From Sphagnum compactum (lineage: Eukaryota; Bryophyta; Sphagnopsida; Sphagnales), in contig OZ234501.1 of assembly GCA_965153455.1 (NCBI GenBank), positions 10,602,001-10,666,000 of the forward strand: a stretch of DNA of 64,000 bases, read 5' to 3'. Below are positions 36,976-48,054 of the stretch, piece by piece. Each line of letters starts with the position of its first letter. The first letter of the stretch is position 1. Both the position numbers and the translations under genes were made by a program. A model generated the notes under the pieces. The model saw nothing but the letters and a program-made list of their open reading frames with translations. It was not told the origin of the DNA and did not search any database.

Positions 36976-37797
36976 TGTCGCAACCCCACTTTGAGGCTAA
37001 GTTGAGAATGCAACTCAACACTCCCAAAAGTGGGAGACTTGGAGCCCTCCGGGACTCTTGAAAACTCAGAAACGATTACAGGGCGTCAAAACACCTCCCC
37101 TTGAGGTGTTATTTATATCAATGGAAAGGTCTTGAAGTGTAGATGTCTAAAATGCCCTCGCATTGGCCATTTGGACATCTGCAGCCCAAGTTATGGGCAA
37201 AAGAAGGGCCGGGAGTCAAACTGGCAGTTTGACTCCCGACCACTAAAAGTCAGGAATCGACCCTTTTGCGACGTTGCCTCAGGGAGTGCAAAATGGCGTT
37301 GGAAAGCTCTCGAAGAGGGCCACAATTTTGGTTCAAGGATCACTCCAATCGAAGGTCGGAGCTGGGAGATACAAGCTCCCAAAGTTCTGGGACTCCAACC
37401 CGGGACAAATTCGGGACTCCAACTTGGGAGTCCCGAGAAAAAAGAGCCATTTGGATGTAGCCTCAGCGGCGAGCTGCAGAGTATACTATATGGGGGAAGG
37501 TGCTGGCTTCCCCCGAGTCCGGGCCGTGGTGAGTCAAGTGAGTCCGAGTTAGCCCGTGGCTTGTCCCAACACCAAAAGGGTGCAGAATGAGTTCTAACCA
37601 ACTTGGGGTTGGTTTTGATGCAGATTTGAGTAGCACAAACACTTATCCTCTTCCTAGTCTAATCCCGGGACTTCTAGCACGCCCCTCTACCCCTTTCTAG
37701 TGCTGGAAGTCGGGAGCGGCCCCCGAGTCCCAACTTTCTGCAACTCTACATAGTTGAACCCTCAAGTGGGTTCAACAAGGGACTTAGGAGCGCGTCA
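36976..37797 (+). repeat. Full-length LTR in inverted orientation
   Basis: An 822-bp LTR starts TGTCGCAAC and ends CGCGTCA, reading in the opposite direction to the other two LTRs of this element. It keeps the about 35 bp missing from the downstream LTR, so it was not copied from that LTR in its present form. It is followed directly by GTTTG, the duplicate of the bases before the left LTR. Over the shared 261 bp it differs at 4 positions from the truncated LTR. The open frames seen in it on both strands also occur in the other LTRs and are not genes. Confidence 0.85.
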
Positions 37798-37802
37798 GTT
37801 TG

Positions 37803-38269
37803 GGTGCCACATTGCTTGCTAGGATATTTCACATGTTAACACATTGTTTAACTACATTACCAAAAAAATAATAATCCGGTTTCACCTTTTGCCCTTGAAC
37901 ACATTGCATTACATACGAATAGTCATGAATGCAAATGATCACTATCAAACACTCATTGATTATTTTGTTCAAGATCAACATCCATTTCCTTGGCTCACAA
38001 AAACTTACATTTGTTTGATGTTACAAATAAAAAATCAATTTGAATATGGGCATAAATTGGCTAGGTAGACAAGCGACCTAGAATGGAACCTAGATAAGAT
38101 AATATACAATTGGAACATCCTGTGTTAATCTTGTGGAGGTGCCATATAAAATGCCAACAAACTTGCATGGTGGACCCACATCAATTCGTGGGTTTGATTA
38201 AAAATAATACATTAATGTGTATCCATACATCACCCAAGTCAAATTTAATTTCTTTTATCAATATGAACT
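37803..38269. other. Intergenic sequence, no gene seen
   Basis: AT-rich sequence lies between the gypsy insertion and the right inverted arm. The first bases (GGTGCCACATTGC) may continue the 55-bp array that was interrupted by the gypsy element. The 74-codon frame near 37844 has no recognisable domain. Confidence 0.4.
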
Positions 38270-41200
38270 TTTGTTTAAAAAATCACTAATCTCCACATAT
38301 GTATTTGTGTAATGTGCATGCCAAATGACCTAGTGGCAAGTATTCACATTTAATTATGTGTCACAATCTCAACAATCACCTTTTTATGCTCAAAGCTCAT
38401 AGATTGAAAACATGTCCAAATAAGGTCAATGTTTATTACACTTTTTGTGTTAGAATTTGATCATTAAAATAAGAGTTCCATTTTAGAGAAAGAAAATATG
38501 AGTCCTACTTTTCTACACCAATGGAGTCAAGTAGATCACATCTTTTTACCATTTTATTTAAATAATTAGTTAAAGTCACTTCAACAAGGTCAATAGTATA
38601 ACATCACATGAACAACCTTCACCGCAAAATTCTATCATTTGACATATATACTATTTCATATTTTGCAATGCATGTGGTATGCCAAAATCATCATATGACA
38701 TATATACATTTTCATATTTTGCAATGCATGTGGTTATGGTGGACTTGTTTGAATTATGGTGACAAATTATTTAATGTATTTATATTTTACAAGTGCCAAC
38801 ATTTAATTAGTTTTTGTTAGTTATGTTCAGTATTAAAATGACAATTTTTAAAAATATGGCATTATACTAAAACAATGAAATTATTGTGCTTCATAACTTC
38901 ATTCACATTATTGGCATGGCATGTAATTATTTTTTAAACTTTGGGCAATAATAATTAATTTGTGCCTAAGCATGCTAAGTATTATGATATGACCAATGTT
39001 GTGCATGTAAATGGTTTAGGACTTACATTCTATATAAAATCATGTAAATCTATTTTATGTTGTGTAATAAGTGTAAATTTAAAAATAAATACACATATAT
39101 GGTTTTATGCACCATGTAAATAGTGTAAGTGTCACACAATGTAAAAATGTGATTTCTATTAGGGAACCTGGGGGAAATTTCATAATGTTTTTAATGATAG
39201 CCAACAAAATGAAACATTGCCCAAAAAATAAAAATAAAAAATCAAAACATTTGTGCTTTGCAATGCACCACAACTAATTAAATTAATTCATATGAATCAC
39301 AATAAATACAATAAATATGAGATCTTGTAAAAGCTACAATAAGTAGTACTCAATAATAAAAGTTATTATTGAATATTACTGATAATAACAATAATAAGAA
39401 AAAAAGTTGTACTCAAATAATGACGTGAGGCAAAATGTGCATTCAAGATATTTCTTGAAATAACACCACCATAGTCCCATATTTGTAGACAATGCTAATG
39501 TATGGGAATATCAAAGTATCATGATATTTTGTGAAGGATCAATCAAAATGGCCCATTGCAAAAAATAAAATAAAATTTTAGGATACACCCACAACTAACT
39601 AATATGGATTTGCAAGAACGATATGTTTATTAAAGATATATAATATATACATGTACAATTACATGCCTCAAAACATTTACATGAGGTCATGTAAATGTAA
39701 AAAGTTTAGACGTTGAAATGGAAATAATTACAATTACATGAGATTTACATGCTATATATATAAATATTTACATTTTCACACACAACACTGATATGTACTA
39801 TGTACCTCATATTGGACAAATGAAGGAATAAATTGAAAAACTTGCTTTAGGTTCATTTTGGATGAGGGTCTAGGGTCCAATTTCCTAGGAACCAATTTGG
39901 ACTGATTTGAAGCAAATTGAATCCTTGAGTTGGAGTGTATCTTGTTCGACAGCCTGAATCTTGGTTTTCTACATAAGGAACTCTCCTTTTAGCACTGTTT
40001 TTTGGTCTGAACCAATTGATTTTCCCTCCAAAACAGGTGCCCTGTAGGTTTAGCCTCAATTTGCCACTTTTTGGTCTTGGACCCTCGTTTAAAGGCCTTG
40101 GGACCAATTTAAAGCTTTTGACCAATAAGATTGTTTGAATTCATCGGTCGCTGGACCTTGGACCTTTGTCTAAAGTTGCCCTTTGTTGAAGGAGAATTGA
40201 GTTGGCAGTACAATGGGTACAGATTGTCTTTGTACGGGAATCGCAGTGTGGAGTTTCTATCCCATCCTCCCTGCTTTTGGGCTTATTAAACGTCGCACCT
40301 CAATGACAGTTACAGCCTCTCTGTGAGAGCATCTTTTCCTAGTGGGCACTGCAGAATGTCCGGTGATATTTATAGGTAGAGGAATGGAATCCTTTATCTC
40401 TTCCATGTGATGTACTCTACGCGAGAAGTCTAAATGTTCGCCCTCTTCCTTGTGTTGGGCTTTTCTGTGCCACAAAGCACCAGCAGAACACGTCTAGTGT
40501 TTGTGGAGGGCACGTTATCTCTTCTAATTGGTTTTTCCTCAGCAACAGGAATGGGCCTTACATTTTTTCAGCAAAAAATGAGAAAACAAATTCTGTCTTT
40601 GCCTTCACGTCAGGTAAAGACCCTTTGAGCAGGGTGTTCCTGGAATGGCTTGCTCCAGGGCTTAATCCTACTTACTCTTACTGTAGTATCTTTACCATTT
40701 AGGCAACAAACTGCCAAATAATTATTTAAATTTGAAATCTAAAAATTATTACCATTTGGCATCTGGTTTTTTAATTCTGAAAATTTCGGCAGATAATCAA
40801 TATACAAAATAAAATTGACTTCTGTCAATGCTATAGAGCAGTCTAGTTCATGTAGACTGCTTCAGTTGTAAGGTGTGCAATTCAAATCCTGACAGTTGAA
40901 CTTAATATATTAAGATTTCAGCACAAATACTGAATAATTTAAAAAAAGTCTCACAAAATGAAAAATAATTTAATTTATGCTGAAATGGTAAAGGTACTAT
41001 GATATTTTGCAGCCAATTTTCATCAGAAAGGATTTAGTCAGGGGTCTTTTTTAGGTGAAAGTTTGCCATTGCAGGGATTTTTTTTTGAACTGTGACAATA
41101 AAGTGTTTTTCAGGTGTCCTTGTAGACACATTTTCATAACCTCTTTTTGGAAAATTGTGAGATGTTTGTACTAAGTTCCAATAGGATAGCAAATATTATG

Positions 41201-41595
41201 GAAAGCTGTTTTTTTTTGGTTAAAATTTCATTTTCTAAAGCCATATTTGGGTTAATTTTCTTATGGAAGATTGCTACCTTAGCTACATTACAAAATTGAA
41301 AAAACTGACATGGTTTTAGTGTGCTCTATTGTGCACCACATTTTAATTATTTGGAATCATGTTTGAAGGTCACATGTGAACCAATACCCACAATTGTACT
41401 TTCACCTTTTTGCAAGGGTCTCTTAGTAGTGATGTTTTGGGCAAACTTTTGCAATTCTTAACATGAAAAATATGATTTCAGCACATACAAAAGACTTTTG
41501 TCAAAAAATGGCCATAATTTACCCAAATTTGGCTAAATCTTCTTCTGCACAATCACCAGTTTAGCTGCATAACAAAATTGGAAAAGAAACTGCCT
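38270..41595 (-). repeat. Right arm of the long inverted duplication
   Basis: This arm is the diverged reverse complement of the left arm (18310-24775). It lacks the left arm's CACTA element and the 790-bp repeat. It carries a MITE-like insertion at 40684-40999 and about 330 bp near 39850-40185 that the left arm lacks. Its inner edge is near 38270 and its outer edge near 41595; beyond them the two sides no longer match. The short open frames are not conserved between the arms, which argues against coding. Confidence 0.75.
40684..40999. mobile_element. MITE-like insertion in the right arm
   Basis: The ends TAGTATCTTTACCATTT and AAATGGTAAAGGTACTA form an inverted repeat with 15 of 17 matches. 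The left arm has an uninterrupted GCAAAATAACAGTAAG at the matching place (about 18891-18906), so the insertion happened after the arms separated. The target duplication is probably TA. The interior is AT-rich and includes a tRNA-like stretch whose outer CTGTCA and TGACAG could pair. No coding capacity is seen. The superfamily is not certain. Confidence 0.65.
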
Positions 41596-41599
41596 CTTA

Positions 41600-43570
41600 G
41601 TGGCTATTATATAAATTTGTCTTGGAAAATCTTGAACATTTTAGACTCAGAGACCCAGATATTGTCACAGGAGGGGGTACTTATTGTTGTTAACTGGCAA
41701 CCCAAAACATTGGGGTGGTATGGTACCATTGTGGTTGCTAGCTCACCCATACCTACCTATCCATTTTTGACTTGGGGAACAAAATCATCAGGCCTGAAAA
41801 CACTACATAACCCCTAATGACCATTGTCTGGGTGTTAGCACAATGTCTTGCATGGTTTTGCACATGGTTTGAATAATGTTTTGTAAAGAATTGAAGAAAT
41901 ATAATTAGGATCCTGTTGTTGTAAATGGTAGGAAGCAGTGTATTTATTTTTTTTGGCGAATTTTCCCACTGTGGCAACCAATTTGGATTTTTTTTGGACT
42001 TTTTTTTGTAAAAGTGGCCATATTTTGAGGGAAAAAAAAGTCATACGCTCACCATATTTCGACAATGAGTTCCCACTGGTCGCCAGAACTGGGCAAGAAT
42101 CTTTATTTTATTTATTTTAATTGTCTGACCTTAGCCAAATATCACTCATTTCTCTTGTGGATGATTGCCAGTTCACCTGCTTGACAAAATTGGAAAAAAT
42201 TTCCTAAGGGGTAAGCTATTGGTAGGAACTACTTCCTGCTTCTAAAAAGTGGTGGATTGAAACTAATCCAGGAGCTGTAGAACAACATAAGACACTGGAA
42301 TTTTTTTGAAAATTTATAAATAATTCACATTCCTATTGTGTAGTTGCATCTTGAAAGCCTTGATAATTGCATACAATAATTTTTTTGGTGACCTTAATCA
42401 CAAATGACATTGACATCATCCAATATTAGATGAAATATATGACAAAGACAAATAATCTCATTTTTTGTCCAAAGGACATATTTGTAGTATCTTCATGGTG
42501 GCCATTTGTGACTAGGCCAGTGGATGAACACTTAAGAAGTAAAAGCCAGTCAAATCCTCACACATTGTTCCTCTGCTTCTGTTGAAAGAACATGTGTAGC
42601 CCTCCACCTAGGGTAGGTAGGCCGATGTCTTAACACTTAAGGTAAGGTTCGCTCGTCGATTGTTCAGAAGGGCCCCATTGTTTATGCTGTCCAAAGAGTA
42701 GCTAGAGACCTCTTCGTGACGCATCTGGCGCACTAAAAATCAACAAAAATGGATTAAAGACAAAAAGTTATGATCATCCAAAGTAAGGGGGATCGTTTTT
42801 ACAGAACAATTTCAATCAAACAGCTCATAGCTTATTTTCGAACCCTTCAAATTATCCTTAAATATTATTCTGTTGCCTTTAGAGTTATCAGATGATTTGT
42901 AGAGCTTAAGATGACGGTTTCAGAGCGGTTTAAATCACTCAATTTGAAAAATAAATGAGAAAGTTATGCAATAACGAAATAGGAGGGGTCAAAATGAAGA
43001 AAAATGAAAACAAATGCATTTTGCAATTTGAAAAAACGTAGTTTCTTTACTACTTCTTTCACTTTGCATTTCAAAGATGGTTTGTAAAGTTTGAGAAGGC
43101 AGTCCCATAAGATTTTGAATCACTCAAAATGGAAAGGAATTGGGAAAATGTTTGGTGATAGGCTAATGTTCGATGATAGGCATATTTATCTTACTGCTTC
43201 TAGTGCCACAAAAATTGCCTAAATTCAATTAAGGAATGGGGGAAGATATGGGGTGTTTGGTGTAAAGGATTCAATGTCTGATGATGGATGAATTAAAATA
43301 GATTAAAATTTTGAGCTTAAATTTTTGGATCATTACATTTTAACCTTTGGAATAAAAAGAAGTTTGGTAAAGCCCTAGATGGTGTACCCAAGGGGTATGA
43401 CGTGTCCTTTTTTGCTTGTCTCCTTGTTTTTCAAGCGCCTTGTCAAGCTTCTCTTGAGTTGACTCTTTTAGCTTCTAGCTACATGTGCACCTCATAACAC
43501 ACTTGGTTAGTCCCAAAGTTTTAACCGTTTAGGATGACTTCAAATTCTCCACTTAGATTCGCTAGACTTT
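41600..43570. other. Intergenic sequence with copies of a dispersed motif
   Basis: A copy of the dispersed motif (CTGACCTTAGCCAAAT, then CTCTTGTGGATGATTGCCAG and GACAAAATTGGAAAAAA) lies near 42123-42205. The rest shows T-runs and no credible coding region. Confidence 0.4.
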
Positions 43571-43592
43571 GCTATCGGAACTAAGTCCTAAT

Positions 43593-44320
43593 CTAACCCA
43601 GATCTAGCCACGGGCTTGTATTTTGGGCTGGCCTAAATGGCCTTAAAGCTGAGCCAACCCCAGGTTGACTCAGCGGCCTCGCAGTCCCAACTTTTGAAGT
43701 TGATCCGATTAAGACTTCAACTGGAACAACCTGAGTTGTTTCAAGGCCAACCCTCTTCTGATGGCTTTGAAACTTCAGAAAGACACCTTCTAATCGTCCC
43801 AAGTGCTTTAACAGGCCAATCCCTTTGGGTCGGCCCATGACAACACTTAATCGTCCGTTGAAGGTTTTCTTTAACAGGCCAATCCCTTTGGGTCGGCCCA
43901 TGACAACACTTAATCGTCCATTGAAGGTTTTCTTTAACAGGCCAATCCCTTTGGATCGGCCCGTGACAACACTTAATCGTTCGTTGAAGGTTTTCTTTAA
44001 CAAGCCAATCCCTTTGGGTCGGCCCATGACAACACTTAATCGTCCGTTGAAGGTTTTAAGAAAATAGTGCCTTGCATTATAATTTCAAGGACAACCCCCA
44101 ATCATCTTTGTGACTGACAAGAGCCCAAGCTCCTGCATTAGCCCATCCGGACCCCTAAGTCCGAATGTCTTTCCAACTCCTAGAGGAGTCAAACCTCACT
44201 GAGCTATTTCTGGCCTAACTCTCATATCACCTTAGTGCCTCGCCAAGGCGGTTTTGTTATAAAGCCTGCATCCGCTTAAGACACTTCTTAAGCGGAAGGG
44301 CATGTCAAGGGACTTGTGAT
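43593..44320. repeat. GC-richer block containing a 63-bp minisatellite
   Basis: Four units containing TTAACAGGCCAATCCCTTTG start near 43808, 43871, 43934 and 43997, exactly 63 bp apart, with a partial end near 44056. Because 63 is a multiple of three, each strand keeps an open frame: 144 codons on minus (43593-44027) with a 21-residue repeat containing GRPKGIGLLKKTF, and 80 codons on plus with NRPIPLGRPMTTL. Neither is recognised. The open frames can be explained by the period alone. The block is richer in GC than its surroundings and ends near a perfect inverted repeat at 44272-44295. It could be an LTR or satellite fragment. Confidence 0.6.
44272..44295. other. Perfect hairpin, 9-bp arms
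   Basis: CCGCTTAAG and CTTAAGCGG flank a 6-base loop. A TATA-like TTATAAAG lies about 15 bp upstream. It could be a promoter-proximal structure of the GC-richer block, or chance. Confidence 0.35.
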
Positions 44321-44329
44321 AGCTTCTTG

Positions 44330-46800
44330 AATATTTGAAAATATACATTTTCCAAGTAATTCTGTTTATATCTAAGTTGTTGAATTTCATGGATCAATAT
44401 GTTTACAAATGTGCATGATTGTTTGTTTGGATGTTCACAGATCCACTGGCCAGTTGGAACCCACATGGCAACTAAACCAAGTCTTGCCATGTGGCACAAT
44501 ATGAATATTTGGAAAATAATGTCTTATAAAACTTAAAATATATTTAGGTCATCGAAATAGATGACATGTGGCGTGCCAACACTCGATCTAGGGTTTCAAA
44601 TCTTGTGCCCAATGATCGCCCACATTTTGATTATTGTTAGTGAATCAAATCATGGCACATGGCAGAATAAATTTATTTTGTTAAAATTTTTAATCAGAGT
44701 CAAAATATATTTAAGTTGTTTGTGAAGCACTCCAAGAAATTTCCTAAAGTATTTGCAGGGTACCATATATCTTTGATATCCACCAACTATATCTATAAAA
44801 TATATATTTTTAAAACCTACAGTAAGGTCTGGGGTGGCAGATCATGCCATTCTTTTGATCACATTATATAATGTAATCTTCCAGTGATGATTATACACTC
44901 ATGATAGTGACCAAAATGTGTTTATTGAACATCAATCTGTCTTTAAATTGTTGAATCTGTGACCCTAGACCTTGATGTTGTGGAATGGCCTCACCCTACC
45001 TGTTACGTTGGGTGTGTCACCTAGCTAACCCTAAAAGGCTTGCCTAGAACCTTACCCAACATAATGGACAGGGCTTGACCATTGGCTTGACCATTCCCTA
45101 GTACTTAACTCATTTGTATAAGGAGGTAACAGTTGTCTTTGTCTTCTTTAGACATGCAACCTTCAATTTCATGAACCAATTGTAACACAAAAATTACAAC
45201 ACGCATTGCTCTTCTTTGGGCAAATTCTCTATCTCAAAATCATTTTCACATGTCTTGTAGCCCTTGGCACTAAAGAGGTCATCTTGCAAATTGTGATGTG
45301 TAATTTCTGAGCGATTCTTAAAAAATTTACATGGTAGAAAGTAGAGATAATTATACTGAAGACTTGTTCAAGTTGGGTTCTTTGGGTTCAAAGGCCCTTG
45401 AAAGTGGCAAAGTTTCAAAATGAAATTATTTTTCAAGAAGGCTCAAGAATGTGGCATGTGTAAATTTATAAGGTCTCATACACCCACCTTCATTTTCAAC
45501 TTGGGACTTGTTTGAAGGTTAATATTTTTGCCACTTTTCATTGTTGAAGGGGTAGAAAACATGTCACTCTTATGGAATACTTTTTCTTTGTCTTTTAGGG
45601 GGCCATCATTTGAAGGAATTTTGAAGTGTGAATTGTCATGTAGAGTTCAATATACACAGCGACTAACAGTGATCAAATGGGTCAAATATCGTTTCACCTA
45701 TACAAATCAATCTTTGGCTTTTACCTTAAATCTAAACCCTAAACCCTGTTATTCCACATTTTGTTCTCAATCCCAGTTGAATCATGTGAATTGTGGAGGC
45801 TTCAGATGATTCTTCAGGTTTTTAAGCCTTGGGAGCATGGAATTTACCCTCCATGAAGAATGAGTGGACCTGTACAGAGAGTCACAAAATTTCCTGCTAT
45901 ATATGCCCACTGCACAGGCTCCACATTGTGAGGATGTTTTGTAGCCTGCCCGAGAGTGCTTTATATCAGCCACATATATTAGGGCCTTTATGGTTTGAAA
46001 TATCGAAACATTATAAGACAACACATTATATAGTTGAAGATAAACCATATTGTTTATCCATACCATGCAATACATATATTTTAAATTATCTGTTGAAGCG
46101 TCAGTAGTGAGCATTCCAAGAGGGATTTAGCACTAAATGATGACTTGTTATTTGAGAATGTCCAAAAAAATCCATTTATAATTTGGTTATCCACAGTGAT
46201 CAGGAATAGACATTAAGTGATATTGACCCACAATACTCTCTTTTGATGAATCATTTAATAAAAAAGGAAGATTAAGACAAAATATTACTTTTAAAAATCA
46301 TAAGAATGAGAACTTTTGCACAAAATATTGCTGATACCATGGGTTGATTCATGTTAAATTGGCATATAGACATAGGATTGGAAGCTAACTAAGAGGATAG
46401 TTTGGCTCTCAATGTCTAGCTACATATGTGGAAAACAATAGATGACTAAATAAGACCACATCTTTTGAAATGCATAATTCCAAATAAATTGGAATGAGTT
46501 GTAAGTTGTAACTCGTTTAACTTGCATATTAACACAAATGATGTACATATCACTCAAATTTATATAATGTTCAGATGATTGATTTCTGGGACAAATTCAT
46601 GTTGGCAAAGGAATTCAAAATGACTTGGTGACATATGGTCCTTGCAAGTCACAAGCACATAAGGAGGGTTTCAAAAATAATTTACTTTTCCCTCTGACCT
46701 GTAGCCAGATTTAGCTAAGTCCTCTTGTGGAGGATCGCCAGTCAACCTACCTCATGAAATTGAAAAAAAACCTGGCATAGCCATTTTTCTGATAAAGCTC
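44330..46800. other. Intergenic sequence with old repeats
   Basis: The interval 45.38-45.80 kb matches the repeat inserted at 21.93-22.72 kb. A short telomere-like run (AAACCCTAAACCCT) lies near 45742-45755. A copy of the dispersed CTGACCTGTAGCCAGATTT motif lies near 46690-46770. No gene is supported. Confidence 0.45.
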
Positions 46801-46984
46801 CATGCCTGGGGCTTTACCCTACACAAATAGGTTCTCTGTGAATAGCATCCTTATTTCCACCTGATGTCTTGGGCTCGAGAGGTCTCTCCGACTTTCCAAG
46901 TTTTGGGTCCACTGCATTTGCCTTGATTAAGTGGCTTTCACCTTCACCAAGTGTCGCCTCTGGAGTCCGGCCTCTAGCATCTGC

Positions 46985-47740
46985 ACCAGTCGTCATGTCA
47001 CCAAGGTGTGACAAGGTTTGCGTGCTCTTTTGTGTAACAAATGCTTTTGTAATTGACTGTCGTTTGGTGAAGGGGAACAAAAAGCATGAGTTTCTCCAAG
47101 AAGATTCACTAAATTGCCTATGGCTAAGGCAGAAGGCTGTACATGGATTTTAAAATTCGAACTGGCACTGCACTGCAGTTTCAAGAAGGACGAGTAAATG
47201 AACAATCACACAGATACCATAATATATAAGGCCATGTCTATCGATCCCCATGGCCACCATCCACCATGGCTAGTTGCACGTTCTTGCAACTTGCCACTGA
47301 TGCCCGGGCCGGTTCCTGCGCAGGGAATGTAGCTAGTATGGGACCTCTAGACTTAGTTCCTAGACTGTTGAAATTGAGCTACCGATTTTTGTCTCTTATC
47401 TGGAAGCTTCTCACAGTCAAGAACCTTGATGCTAGTATCGAGAATCATATCATCTGATAATGTTCAGTCAACTTTCAATCCTTAAATCAATTGCACAAAT
47501 GTGCTCCTGCAAGGCCGGATGTGTTGCAGTGAACCAGTTATGCAGGAATTGCTGATTGTGTTACAAGAAAAATTCAAGAAAAGGGGTTAATGCTGCAGGC
47601 GCCGAATTGCTCCAGGTGCTGTTTGTGAGCTTTGATTGAATCTACAGGCATTCATTTCTGCTCGTCCTGATGCTGCCCTTTCATGCTCGTCCCTTTTGAT
47701 TTTCTGGTTGATTATTAGCATCTAAATCTAAATCTTTGAT
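46985..47740 (+). other. Conserved upstream block of PGG gene 2, coding status unclear
   Basis: The first part (to about 47250) matches 61.09-61.33 kb upstream of PGG gene 3: shared words include GTCGTTTKGT, GGAACAAAAAGCAT and a TATA-like ATATATAAGGCC (CAGTACATAAGGCT in the other copy). An open frame of 63 codons starts at 47266 and reads MASCTFLQLATDARAGSCAG, ending with VKNLDASIENHII. Its end and the following 280 bp match the broken block at 2.22-2.56 kb. I do not recognise a product. It may be a short gene, a first exon or the remains of a neighbour duplicated with the PGG genes. Confidence 0.35.
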
Positions 47741-48054
47741 AAACTAGGGCAAGTGATCTTGGTCAAATCCTTCACTTCGACAGTAGCTCTTCTAGTCCCG
47801 ATTCCTTTCAGGCCTGATTCGACCTTCCACATGCAACTTCTGCGCGTCACGATTGCCTCGCCTGTGAAGAAAGTGGTCAGAATCGAGTTGCCGCACAATC
47901 ACTCCTCTTTTGGACCCTCTCAGCAGCCGTGTTTTCCAAACTTCTTTGCATGGATGAGTAGCATCAATTCCTCGTCATATTCGCACTGACGGGCCCACTC
48001 GCCTTGCTACGCGGGGCGTGAGTGAAGTCTCTCGTTAAATGGGAAGACTTGGTT

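Larger units (their letters stand above)
30635..37797 (-). mobile_element. Ty3/gypsy chromodomain retrotransposon with abnormal upstream terminus
   Basis: The sense strand is minus. In sense order: a full LTR in inverted orientation (36976-37797), a short filler, the last 261 bp of the upstream LTR (36708-36968), a primer-binding site for initiator tRNA-Met, gag-pol with a C-terminal chromodomain (36657 to about 32172), non-coding sequence, a polypurine tract and the downstream LTR (30635-31414). The structure as a whole is flanked by the duplication GTTTG. A normal element would have two direct LTRs. Here both outer ends are U5 ends. The pol frame carries one frameshift and two nonsense codons, so this copy is not autonomous. 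Related sequence in the window: the solo LTR at 14955-15774. Confidence 0.85.

Noticed and set aside
30796-37601. Open frames of 80-150 codons within the LTRs
   Set aside because: They recur in each LTR copy and on both strands, and an LTR is non-coding control sequence. GC-richer composition explains the lack of stops.
36976-37797. Inverted LTR read as a solo LTR nested in the upstream LTR of the gypsy element
   Set aside because: A nested insertion would leave the rest of the upstream LTR on its far side and have its own 5-bp duplication. Neither is present; the outer duplication instead pairs with the far left end of the element.
18310-41595. The inverted arms as terminal inverted repeats of one giant DNA transposon
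   Set aside because: The outer edges show no shared terminal motif or target duplication, and the spacer contains unrelated nested repeats and no transposase. Two copies of one repeat or a segmental duplication is simpler.
45742-45755. Interstitial telomere repeat
   Set aside because: Only about two units of AAACCCT are present, too few to support a telomeric origin.
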